Assembly (NCBI RefSeq): GCF_030272615.1
Contig: NC_081413.1
Coordinates: 723,569,649 to 723,633,648, forward strand
DNA length: 64,000 nt
DNA from: Cryptomeria japonica
Lineage: Eukaryota > Streptophyta > Pinopsida > Cupressales > Cupressaceae
Direction of reading: 5' to 3'
This document shows, piece by piece, positions 21,948 through 31,474 of this stretch. A model generated the notes under the pieces. The model made no database searches, was not told where the DNA came from, and was given only the letters and a program-made list of their open reading frames with translations. A program made the position numbers and the translations under genes. Position 1 is the stretch's first letter, and every line of letters begins with the position of its first letter.

Positions 21948-22992
21948 ATGACATGGCACCTTAATTATCATTGGTCTATGTTTCCTAGATTTTTGTGCCA
22001 ATTAAATATTTGGCTATGCATTTAATATTGTTCAATAAAAGGGGAACTTTTGTAATAAAACCCTAATTAGGGTTTAGGTGTCAGAATCTCAGCCGTTGAT
22101 CTTCTTTTGATCTGGGCCGTTCATTGTAATTGAGGATGCTATATATACCCTCACTCATTTTCATTTTGAGATTAGAAAATAGAGAGATTAGAGGATTTGC
22201 AATTAGAGTTTTTGGAGAAGAAAGTTATTTTAGCAAGATTGAGTTTTGAAGAAAGAACTTCAAGCAATTGTTGTTTATGATGGCTTTGAGATCAATAAAA
22301 TATTGAAGTTATGGTGTTTTATTGCAATTCTTGTGGCTATCTTCATGGTTGTTTACTTTCTTGAATCATTCTCAGTCAAAGTAGTATTTAAGTTTGAAGG
22401 ACTAAGTGTTGGGCTTGATCTTTGGTGGGATTCACGTTCCAAACCACTAGCTTTTTACTGATTGTAGGAGTGCCTTGTGTGGTCAACTGGAGAGACTTGA
22501 ATTACTTAAACCTTCAATCATCATTGAACTTTGGATATGTGCCTTTGTGGTAGTGTCTATGATCCTTGATGAATTGAAAGATCATTTGTTACCTTAGAAG
22601 ATCGCATCAATTTCAGTTGAGTTGTTATTTCATGGCAATATTGAAATTGGTAGAATCTTACCAAGTCTAGCCTACATTGAGTCATTCTTAGGATTAGATT
22701 AGAATTTATCCCTTGCAAGCTCTACCTTTTGATCTTTTTTTGAGAACGTGTTAGTTTAGAGAAGTCTTGTTCCTGCAGCTCAGATGACGTAAGGCCCCTT
22801 GATGAAACAACATTCACAACGGCCACTGGTGCTTATCCACACGTAGAGACCCTAGATAAAAGAACATTGGAGTCACCCCGATTGATCCTTTTTTGCGACA
22901 TCTTCAGCAATCAGAGGCTTTATTCAAGAGAGGATAAGGTACTCTTGGGTATTTTATTCTGTGTATGATTGTGTACAAAATACACGTCAACA
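21948..22992 (+). mobile_element. Element B: LTR promoter and R-U5 end
   Basis: This is colinear with unit A 14058-15075. It has AATAAA at 22034-22039, AACCCTAATTAGGGTTT, a TATA box at 22139-22149, and the end TGTGTACAAAATACACGTCA-ACA. It is followed within 3 bp by the primer-binding site, which defines the LTR 3' boundary for the whole family. Confidence 0.85.
22856..22992 (+). repeat. Right arm of 137-bp inverted repeat in B
   Basis: This is the natural LTR U5 end of B. Its reverse complement is the left arm at 19427-19563 (135 of 137 identical). The arms match each other better than either matches the same region of unit A, so the left arm was copied from this LTR. Confidence 0.93.
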
Positions 22993-23532
22993 GAATTGGC
23001 GCTAGAAGGAGGGCTGAACATCCGAAATCCGAAGAATTAAAGAGGAATACGTTTCAAACATGACCATGAATCACGATGGTGTTGCCACATGAGGGATTGA
23101 ATCAAGTAGTGCAACCTAATTTGGAGATAGGCAACACTCAAGAGGATATTGTTTCAGGATTGAATCACCTAGCGTGGAACGTAAGGAGAAGTGAAGCTGA
23201 GTATAACGGAGTGAGAATCATCTTGGAACAAGAAGAAGATAGGGCTGAAGAACACCGAAGAGTCGCAGCTAGAGAGCTTCGCAATCAAAGGAACCTACAA
23301 TAATCTCCGCAAGACAAAACTTCACGCTGGATCGCATTGGTTCTTTCTCGCCCGAGAAACATCAAAAGATATTGAGGTCAACAGAATTGGCGCTAGAAGG
23401 AGGGTTGAACATCCGAAATCCGAAGAATTAAATAGGAATACGTTTCAAACATGACCATGAATCACGATGGTGTTGCCACATGAGGGATTGAATCAAGTAG
23501 TGCAACCTAATTTGGAGATAGGCAACACTCAA
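22987..23532 (+). repeat. 155-bp direct repeat of primer site and leader
   Basis: 22987-23141 and 23378-23532 are near-identical (offset 391 bp), covering the last LTR bases, primer site and the first codons MVLPHEGLNQVVQPNLEIGN. Between the copies lies DNA encoding a charged stretch (EEDRAEEHRRVAARELRNQR). The second copy leads into the long gag frame. Confidence 0.88.
22993..23013 (+). other. Primer-binding site of element B
   Basis: GAA spacer then TTGGCGCTAGAAGGAGGG directly follows the LTR end CAACA. TTGGCGC is a common primer-site start in plant gypsy elements. The tRNA species cannot be assigned without a tRNA alignment. A second copy occurs at 23384. Confidence 0.7.
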
Positions 23533-24498
23533 ACAACAAGCCAAGCTAGTTCATCAAACCTCTTGTCAAGCTTCCAAGCCTCAAGAAGCACGATGGCTCA
23601 CAATGCTCCTTCGCCTCCTCCTCCTCCTCATGTGCTTAACGGCGCAACCTGGCTAATCAACAACCCATCACCCTTGGAATTTGCAGTCTATCATGACATG
23701 CCAAATAATCCAGAGCACTTCTGTTCCAAGTTCAATGTCAGTGATTTCAATCGCACAGCGGAGGATCATATCAAGATGTTCGAAGATCTTCTTCGTAATA
23801 GACGAATCGAGTATGGAGATGTAGCATGTAGGCTTTTTCCTTACTCATTGGGAGAAGAAGCATACTTTTGGTTCGTCCACTTGCCTATAGGGTCAATCAG
23901 GACTTGGGACGCGATGAAAGATGCATTTATTGCAAAGTTTGGTATACCAACCACACCAGCTGAGCTGTATAGACAATTTGTTGAAGTTCGAAGGAGAGAA
24001 CATGAGCCAATCACTTCTTTCAACAACAGGTTTCACCGCGCATATACAATGTTACGACATCCTTACCTCATTGCGGACCCAAGGGAAATCTACTATGGGG
24101 CTTTAGACCATCTCACTGCTATGTTCGTAAGGACACATCCTATCCCGAATGACTTAAACGCAGCATATGCAAAGGCTATTGAAGTTAGTAAGCACATGGG
24201 ACAGAATATTATTGGGCCACTACTACACATGGGACCTGTCGCAACACCAAATCAAATGCAAACAGTTGGAATGGCGTTGGCCAACCAGACTCCAGTTATG
24301 AATCCAATTCCACAAGCAACATATCCGAGCGTACAGCCAACAAACCAGTTGGTCCTTCATCCTGGAGTTCCTATTTCACAAGCTCCACCAGCACAACCTG
24401 TGTACCTGCAAAATGCAACAAACTCATCAAGAACACAGGAAGAAAAGGATGAAATGAAAGAGTTGATTGAACAAGTCAAGAAGCTGTCAACCGATTAA
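23467..24498 (+). pseudogene. Gag polyprotein, capsid region (element B)
   Basis: The frame encodes MVLPHEGLNQ, then a Pro-rich linker, then a retrotransposon gag domain from about residue 80 to 235 (DFNRTAEDHIKMFEDLL, FPYSLGEEAYFWFVHLP, TWDAMKDAFIAKFG, RRREHEPITSFNNRFHRAY). Gag forms the virus-like particle and packages RNA. The frame ends at TAA 24496 through a probable 1-base shift, because downstream residues (LTHLRN, NNQLQSMQRVN) continue in another frame after a TAG. The N-terminal start is duplicated at 23076. Confidence 0.82.
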
Positions 24499-24533
24499 CT
24501 CATCTGAGGAACTAGAATAATCAACTCCAAAGC

Positions 24534-24815
24534 ATGCAGAGGGTCAATCATGGTCAACATACGAATAATCAAAATTTCCAAGGGAATAACAATCAAGGTT
24601 TCAGAAATAATTATCAAGGAAATAATAACCAAGGCTTTCAGAGGAGACCATGGAATACGGCTCCCAATAATGGAAATGTGGTGACGCCACTAGATAACCC
24701 AGCAAATTCTCAGAATCAAGAAAATCATTCTACCAGTAAAGTGTTTCTAGCAGAGGCGGCCTTGTCCAGTTGGTGTAGACTCCATAGTATAAACCAGCAT
24801 TCGGAGTTGCAGTGA
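24534..24815 (+). pseudogene. Gag C-terminus with broken zinc knuckle
   Basis: An Asn/Gly/Gln-rich stretch with repeated GNNNQGF motifs leads to WCRLHSINQHSELQ, stop, PEF. Related gypsy elements have WCxxH...H...CPxF here, so the TGA replaces the last Cys of the zinc-binding knuckle that binds RNA. The same stop occurs in the duplicated copy at 25065-25067, so the lesion predates the duplication. Confidence 0.7.
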
Positions 24816-25174
24816 CCTGAATTCAAGATCGCGGCCGACATATTCCAGCAGGAGATGCATAGCAATGATCCACTTGAAAATCCACCCACGACAGGATACG
24901 AAATGGTCCCAACCACGCGATATCTAGTGGTGTAGACGCCACTAGATAACCCACCAAATTCTCAGAATCAAGAAAATCATTCTACCAGTAAAGTGTTTCT
25001 AGCAGAGGCGGCCTTGTCCAGTTGGTGTAGACTTCATAGTACAAACCAGCATTCGGAGTTGCAGTGACCTGAATTCAAGATCGCGGCCGACATATTCCAG
25101 CAGGAGATGCATAGCAATGATCCACTTGAAAATCCACCCACGACAGGATACGAAATGGTCCCAACCACGCGATA
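24683..25174 (+). repeat. 252-bp in-frame tandem duplication in gag
   Basis: 24683-24922 and 24935-25174 are near-identical, from GACGCCACTAGATAACCC to CCAACCACGCGATA. The period of 252 bp keeps the frame, but a TAG falls at the junction (24933-24935). Confidence 0.9.
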
Positions 25175-26510
25175 CGATCAAGCCATGATTGTGGAAACTT
25201 GCAAGTATTCACAAGAAGAAGATAATCAGGCTCAAAATGGGAGGTTTCCACCAGAATCTGCTAATGGACCGATGGTACCTCCAGGTTCCCAGTTCCCACC
25301 TGCATCTGCAAATGGACCCATTGAAGACTTAGAGTATTATTTTCCACCTTTGAACAACAGTGTCCTAGTTGAAGGGATAAAGGAAGTATTCCACCAGTCT
25401 TCAGGAGGTGTGAACCAAAGGGTTTATCATAGAAATCAGAGAAATCAAGAACCCCTAACTACATCGATCCCTCCGAACAATTTCTCTACTCCTCCGGATC
25501 CACAAGCCAGTAACAATCCAGAATATCCACAACACACGCAAGGATACAGGCAAAAGAATATTGCACCTCCCATGGGCAATGAAATGAAAAGATTGGCCAC
25601 ATTGGTGTTAGAAGAACTCAAGAAAGTTAAAGTTAGTCTACCACTCTATGAGTTACTCAAGATCTCAGAAATCAAAGATGCGGTGATCAATAGCTTAAGT
25701 GAGTCTAGTACAGTAAGGTCAAGTGTTCAGGACTCGGCCAACAAAGCTCAAGCTACCATCAATATGACCCAAGAGGAAGCCGATAACAAAGGGCAATCTG
25801 AACAAGACAAATGCATGGTCCAGACCATAACCTTCCCAGCCAAAAAAGAAGACATGTTGGAAGGAAAAATGTTGCTCAAAAGGGGCGAGACTAAGAAAAC
25901 TCAACCTGCCATCAAAGAAACCCTCACCATTAGTCAGACTCTTCCAGAAAAGGAAGTTGCAGTTAAGAAGGATGTGGTCAAGAAAGGGAAATCTCCAAAC
26001 AAGACAAATCACTCAAAAGAGGAGGGTCTAGTAAAGGATGACAATCCGAAGGTCAATGAAGTGAAACATCAAGAACACAGTGGGGATTCTTCAGCCCTTT
26101 CCCAAGGAAAAGATGAACAGGCCCCGTTCCTGCTGTCAGTTAGAATTTTTGGGAAATTACTACATAATTGCCTTTATGACTCAGGAGCTTCCAGCAATGT
26201 GATGCCCCTGGCTGTCTGTCAGAGACTAGGAATAACTCCTGCCCCTACCAAAAGAAAGGTCACTCAGCTTGACAAGACAAAAGTTCCAGTGATGGGAGAG
26301 TTGAACAATATCCATATGCAATTAGCTGCAGATCCAAGGGTTCAGAATTTCATAGACATATCAGTCGTGGATATTCCTGATTCATATGGGATGCTCCTGA
26401 GTAGAGATTGGTCACGAAAATTGAATGGGTATGTGTCAACTGATTTTGCACACATGTGGCTACCATGGAGAGGAGTCCCAAATCAAATCAAGATCGACAA
26501 CACTCCATGA
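25107..26510 (+). pseudogene. Gag-pol linker and aspartic protease (element B)
   Basis: A long hydrophilic linker with Lys-rich runs precedes the protease, roughly residues 345-440. It has FLLSVRIFGKLLHNCLYDSG then ASSNVMP with the active-site D-S-G-A, and DSYGMLLSRDW near its end. Retroviral-type proteases of this family dimerise and cleave Gag-Pol. The frame stops at TGA 26508 and continues in the same frame through TAG 26613. Confidence 0.85.
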
Positions 26511-26645
26511 TTGAGACTTATGATAACCGAGTATGGGGAAGACAATGAAGTCCTGTTCTTAGAATCAGATTTAGGGACATACAAACCTAAATCTGATGAG
26601 GTCCTGATGATATAGAACATACAAGAAAAAGATGGCCAGCAAGAA

Positions 26646-27533
26646 GTGATAGAATCTACAGAAATTGTCGTAGAAAGTGACCAAGGATCCGACCAAGAAA
26701 ATGACGGAATGTTTGAAAATTTCAGAAAGTTCGTACATAAAAACACACAGCAAAGTGTGCAACTTGGTAACTTGGCATCCGTTCGAGATTTGCTTCTCCC
26801 GAATTGGTGTAGGATACATAATGCCGTCCATTTAGAGTTGTCTTGCGCTTTATGCCGGACTGCATTAGAACAAGTGTACAAAAGAGCCCCGCAGACATTG
26901 ATTATAGGAGAAATTCAAGATTCAGAAGTTGATAGCTCCTCAGGAGACGAAACTCTATCCGACACATCAACTGAAAGCGAGACTGATCAAGAAGACGCAA
27001 TATGGACATTAAGGTTTGATGGATCTAAATCCAAACAAGGATTTGGAGCAGGCTACGAATTGATTAGCCCGACAGGAGAAACCTACCTTGCCGCTCACAG
27101 ATTACAATTTCCTTGCACCAACAACGTAGCTGAATATGAATCCTTGATTCATGGGTTATTGATGGCTATCAAAAAGAAAGCAAAAATACTGCAAGTGTAT
27201 GGAGATTCAGAAATAGCTATAAGGCAGATCAGGAGGCAGTATGTTTGCCATGACAAAAGGTTGACCAGATACAGAAATCGAGTCGGGGACCTCATTGAGA
27301 GTTTTGAAGCCTTCAACATCAATTCTATATATAGGCATCAAAATCAAGTGGCTAATTCCCTTGCACAAGCCGCTAGCTCTTTGATACCATTGGCAATGGA
27401 AGGATTGAAGAAGTTCACAGTTGAGTTAACATCAGTCCCTTCGGTCCCAGATAACATCACCAATTTTCAAGTTTTCGAAGACGACAAGCACATACTGGAT
27501 TTCTTAACCAACACAAATGTCTTCCTAGCCTAG
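26646..27533 (+). pseudogene. RNase H-like domain between protease and RT
   Basis: Residues about 115-245 carry an RNase H fold of the plant (archaeal-like) type. WTLRFDGSKSKQGFGAGY has the first Asp, NNVAEYESLIHGL the Glu and VYGDSEIAIRQI the second Asp. HQNQVANSLAQ has Asn where a fourth Asp is normal (ADxLA). A second RNase H follows RT in the same element, so this is a dual-RNase H element as in the Tat/Ogre lineage. Here the extra domain comes before RT. Upstream, CRIHNAVHLELSCALC is a Cys/His-rich segment. The frame ends in TAG at 27531. Confidence 0.8.
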
Positions 27534-27551
27534 ATAATTGATGAAGAAGAA

Positions 27552-28130
27552 GTGGGAGAAGCAGAATTTGATGCTGAAGGAGTTTTGAATCTAAAGACAA
27601 ACACTATTCCAAAAGGGATGGTAGAGTTAGAAAGAATTTTTGATCCTGACAAATTGAAAGAGATGAAAAACCACCGTATGGAAGGAAACATGTGCGACAC
27701 AATCAACGTAGGGGATGGCACGCAAGTTAAGAATGTGTTTATTGGAAAGTCCTGCACCGCACCAGAAAGAAATGGAATCCTGAAAAATATGAGAGATTTC
27801 CCAGATGTTATCGCATGGAGTTATGAAGATCTCAAGACTTATGACATTGCAATTATCACTCACACAATCCCTTTGAAGCCAGGAAGCAAACCATTTAGGC
27901 AGAGACAAAGGCCAGTTAATCCTTTATTGGAACCCCTGATATATCAAGAAGTTAAGAAGCTGCTCTTAGCCAAGATCATCTTCCCGGTAAGACATTCGAC
28001 GTGGGTCGCCAACTTGGTTCCTGTCAGAAAGAAGAGTGGAGAAATTAGATTGTGCGTTGATTTCAGAAATCTCAACCGGGCTTCAGAAAAGGACAATTAT
28101 CCGCTACCATCACTGGATGAAGTGTTGTAG
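27552..28130 (+). pseudogene. Reverse transcriptase, N-terminal part (element B)
   Basis: The frame encodes the RT thumb-side start: YDIAIITHTIPLKPGSKPFR, VRHSTWVANLVPVRKKSGEI, LCVDFRNLNRASEKDNYPLP. These are conserved RT blocks of Ty3/gypsy. TAG at 28128 interrupts before IVNGSQMMSFLDGYSGYNQ, which lies in the same frame downstream. The conserved Asp of FLDGYSGY is retained. Confidence 0.88.
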
Positions 28131-28259
28131 ATTGTGAACGGGTCGCAAATGATGTCTTTTCTGGATGGATATTCAGGATATAACCAAGTTTTGGTCGAGC
28201 CAGAAGATCGGCTAAAGACCGCGTTTACCACCAAGTGGGGAACATTTGCATAGAAAAGA

Positions 28260-29873
28260 ATGCCTTTTGGACTTAGCAATGCCGGGGCCACATTCCAGAG
28301 AGCCATGGACATCGCTTTCAGGGACTTAATTGGAAAATGCATTATTATATATATGGATGACATCACAGTTTTCTCCAGGCAAAGAGAAGATCATGTGGAT
28401 GACTTAAGAAGAGTCTTCCAAAGGTGCAGAAGATATGGTGTATCTCTCAACCCGAAGAAATGCATATTTGGGGTAACAGAAGGAAAACTTTTGGGACATG
28501 TCATTTCAGAAAGAGGAATCTCCATCGATCCTGAAAGAGTGAAAGCTATATCCACTATCAATTTGCCGGCTAGTAAGAAGGAACTCAAATCATTTTTCGG
28601 CAAGATCAACTTTGTCAGAAAATTCATTACCGGATTTGCTGAGATAGTCAGACCCTTGAATGAGATGCTGAAGAAGGACGCAAAGATTGAATGGTCACCA
28701 CAGGCCAAAAGGGCATTCGAGGAGATAAAGACGGCAATCGCAGAAGCGCCAGTATTGATCAGTCCTGATTACCTCAAACCCTTCTATCTATATTCCTTCA
28801 CTTCTGACTACACTTGTGCTGCTATTCTCACCCAGAGAAGTGAAGAAAAGGACGAGAATCCAATTGCATTCATGAGCACCCCGCTGAAAGATGCAGAACT
28901 CAGATATCCCAACATTGAGAAACAAGCATATGCACTGGTAAAGGCCGTTAAAAAATTCAGACATTACCTCTTAAGAGCTAAGATCTATGCAATAGTACCA
29001 GATGCAGCAGTCAAGACTCTCCTCATGCAAAATGAACTAGGAGAAAGAAGAGGCAAGTGGGTCGCCATTATCCAAGAATTTGATATTGAAATCCAGCCTA
29101 TGAAACTTGTTCGAGGACAGGCTTTGGCACAGACGCTGGCAATTGATGGACCTGGATTAATCCAGCAAGTTTATGAATTAGACGATGTCACCCCCGATGA
29201 ATGGTACAAAGATATTGTGACATACTTACTTAACAACAAATGTCCTGCTCGCATGACACCCACGCAGAAAAGAGCACTAAGAATAAAGTGTCAACATTAT
29301 ATGCTTCAAGGATCTGTTCTATATCGCAGAAATCACGAAGGAATATATCTGAGGTGTGTTGGCAAAGATGAGGCCAAACAAATAATTGAGCATTTTCATT
29401 CCAAGTTTGGGACCGGACATGGAGCCAACCTCGCTACAGCTCATCAGATCCTGAGAGCAGGATATTACTGGCCTACACTTTTCAAAGACACGTTTAATCA
29501 TATCAGGACTTGCCACACATGCCAAGTTGCAGCCTTCAGAGAAAGAAATCCTGCTATGCCGCTGAATCCAGTGATTGAAGCAAGGCCATTTGCCAAATGG
29601 GGAATGGATTTTATTGGCGTCATCAACCCCGCATCAGCAGCACAACACAAGTATATCATCACTGCAACTGATTATTGTACCAGATGGTCAGAGGCACAAG
29701 CGCTCAAAGTATGCATTACTGAAGCTGTAATCAAATTCCTGGAGGAAAACATCATCACAAGGTTTGGATGTCCTTATGCGCTGGTTTGCGACAATGGCTC
29801 GGCATTCACATCGTGGAGATTCTCGAATTGGGCTTTTGAATATGGAATAACCCTCAAATTCTCATCAAATTAT
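28260..29873 (+). pseudogene. RT palm, RNase H and truncated integrase (element B)
   Basis: MPFGLSNAGATFQRAM and the catalytic IIYMDDITVFS identify RT. Then come a gypsy RNase H (FTSDYTCAAILTQ, EKQAYALVKAVKKFRHYL), and integrase with an HHCC zinc finger (GHGANLATAH...CHTCQ) and core Asp residues in WGMDFIG and CDNGSAFTS. The sequence stops at LKFSSNY, so the catalytic Glu and the C-terminus are missing. After 29873 the frame runs on into element H coiled coil until TAA at 29997. An in-frame TAG at 28251-28253 precedes MPFGL. Confidence 0.9.
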
Positions 29874-30246
29874 GAGCTTCTAGGGAAGAAAGACAAGCTA
29901 GAAGAGGAGAATAGGCAACTTGTTGCAGCTGTTCATAAAATCACAAAACCTGTTGGTGAAGGGAGTAATCAATTTAGGGAGTTGAGAGAGCTGCTCTAAA
30001 GGTACAAGCATTGGAATCTTGGGTAGATCAGCTTCATGATTTATGTGCACAAGTTTTGAGGGAGGTTTTCCAAATCATGGTCAAATTGAAGACCATCGAA
30101 GAACAATTGAACCAAGTTTCTGATGCTCTCAAACAAAACTTGGAAAAGGTGGAAGATAGCTTGGTAACTTGGCTCAAAATCCCTAAACAAAAATTGAGTG
30201 CTCTTCTAGAACATCAGGTTATTCCTTCGAGGGTTGTATATCTAGA
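29874..30246 (+). pseudogene. Element H ORF, coiled-coil segment left of C
   Basis: ELLGKKDKLEEENRQLVAAV and, after a 1-base frame change near 29998, KVQALESWVDQLHDLCAQVL, then KLKTIEEQLNQVSDALKQNL are heptad-like coiled-coil sequence. The start parallels FEALKDKLREEMEKNRKL in the unit A ORF. Unit C interrupts it after VVYL(E). The duplicated CTAGA is at 30242-30246. Confidence 0.6.
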
Positions 30247-31120
30247 TGTTGATGTGTTTTTCATGCACATGCGAACACAGAATAAAATACCTAAAGGTAC
30301 CTTATCCTCTCTTGAGCAAAGTTTCCCGACTGTTGAAGATCTTGCCGAAGGATCAGTCGAGGCAACTCCAAGGTTCTTGTATGTAGGTTCTCTACTCGTG
30401 GATAAGCTCTTTGTGGTATGATGTGATATTGCTGGAATCACAAGGGGACTTACACTTGATGACCTAAATGTCTGATTTGCTGGAATCACAGGTCCTATTA
30501 ACTAACTGGAAGACAAACAAATGACAAAAGATGCAGGATTCAGGAAGTCTACTCTACTACCTAGAATGCGAGAAGATGGATGAACGACTAGGTGGAGTCC
30601 TACTAGGCTGGGTCTCACCATCAGGCTTGAGCAATCTAACACCAACTCAGTGCGATCTTCTAAGGGATGCTTCCAATACGTTCAAATCGTACGCAATCAG
30701 ACACTGATCACCATTCAAGATAATGCATGAACAATAGATGTGTACGACTTAAGATTAAGCTCATTTTATGCCAGTTGACCATGCAGGGCGCACTTACAAT
30801 CAATAGAAGGCTAGTGGTATGGACTAGACGGATTCCACACAGGTGCATTCAACAACTTCTTTCATTCAATTTAATTATCTATCATCTAGAATGAAGATTC
30901 AACAAGAGATCATGCATATTGCAACAAAACAACATATTTCACCATATCTTCAATGAAAAAGAAGTCTTTACAATTGAGGCAACAATGTCTTGTCTTCTCT
31001 TCCTAGTCTACTCTAATTGCTATTCTACTACCTATTCACAGACTTTCAACTATTTTCTCACTATTGTCTATTAGCTAACCATTGACTAACTATTAGCCTT
31101 TACAAATGAGGAGCCATGGC

Positions 31121-31129
31121 TTATATAGC
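31121..31129 (-). promoter_or_regulatory. Core LTR promoter of unit C
   Basis: The minus strand reads GAGCGCTATATAAGCC about 0.87 kb from the LTR end. The same motif occurs in D (37691) and E (40098). AAACCCTAATTAGGGTTT lies on its upstream side at about 31192-31209, as in A and B. Confidence 0.6.
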
Positions 31130-31474
31130 GCTCTCAATACAATTCAATGGCTCAGATCAATTTTAGATCAATGGTCGAGATTTTACAATGAAAACCCTAA
31201 TTAGGGTTTGTTACAACCAACTCAATTCTGACCAATGAAATAATTGCATTATTTGGACACATGTCTTCTCTGAAATATTCGACCAATGGATAACCGGGGT
31301 AGGTACATCGAAGTTTGTGCCATCTCCCATGAGTCAGGTACATTGAATCTGGACACACTGAGGTGGACCAATCCGACTAGAGGAGTGAGGCCAATTTAGA
31401 CCTTTTTTCAACATTACCTCACAATCAGCACTTTGCCTGGCCCAAACAAGGCGAAGAATAGGCTTCCCTAAGGA

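Larger units (their letters stand above)
19427..29873 (+). mobile_element. Element B: rearranged, truncated Tat/Ogre-like gypsy
   Basis: The order is an inverted 137-bp LTR end (19427-19563), the rest of an A-type LTR with its ORF (19564-22992), primer site (from 22996), gag, protease, RNase H, RT, RNase H and a truncated integrase ending at 29873. There is no 3' LTR, and no target duplication at the two junctions (CCTTT on the left, nothing matching on the right). Both flanks belong to element H. Frameshifts, stops and duplications show it is dead. Lineage is judged from the MPFGLSNAGATFQRAM box and the two RNase H domains. Confidence 0.8.

Noticed and set aside
19427-22992. DNA transposon with 137-bp terminal inverted repeats
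   Set aside because: The arms are LTR ends, the outer bases show no target duplication, and gag-pol follows the right arm directly.
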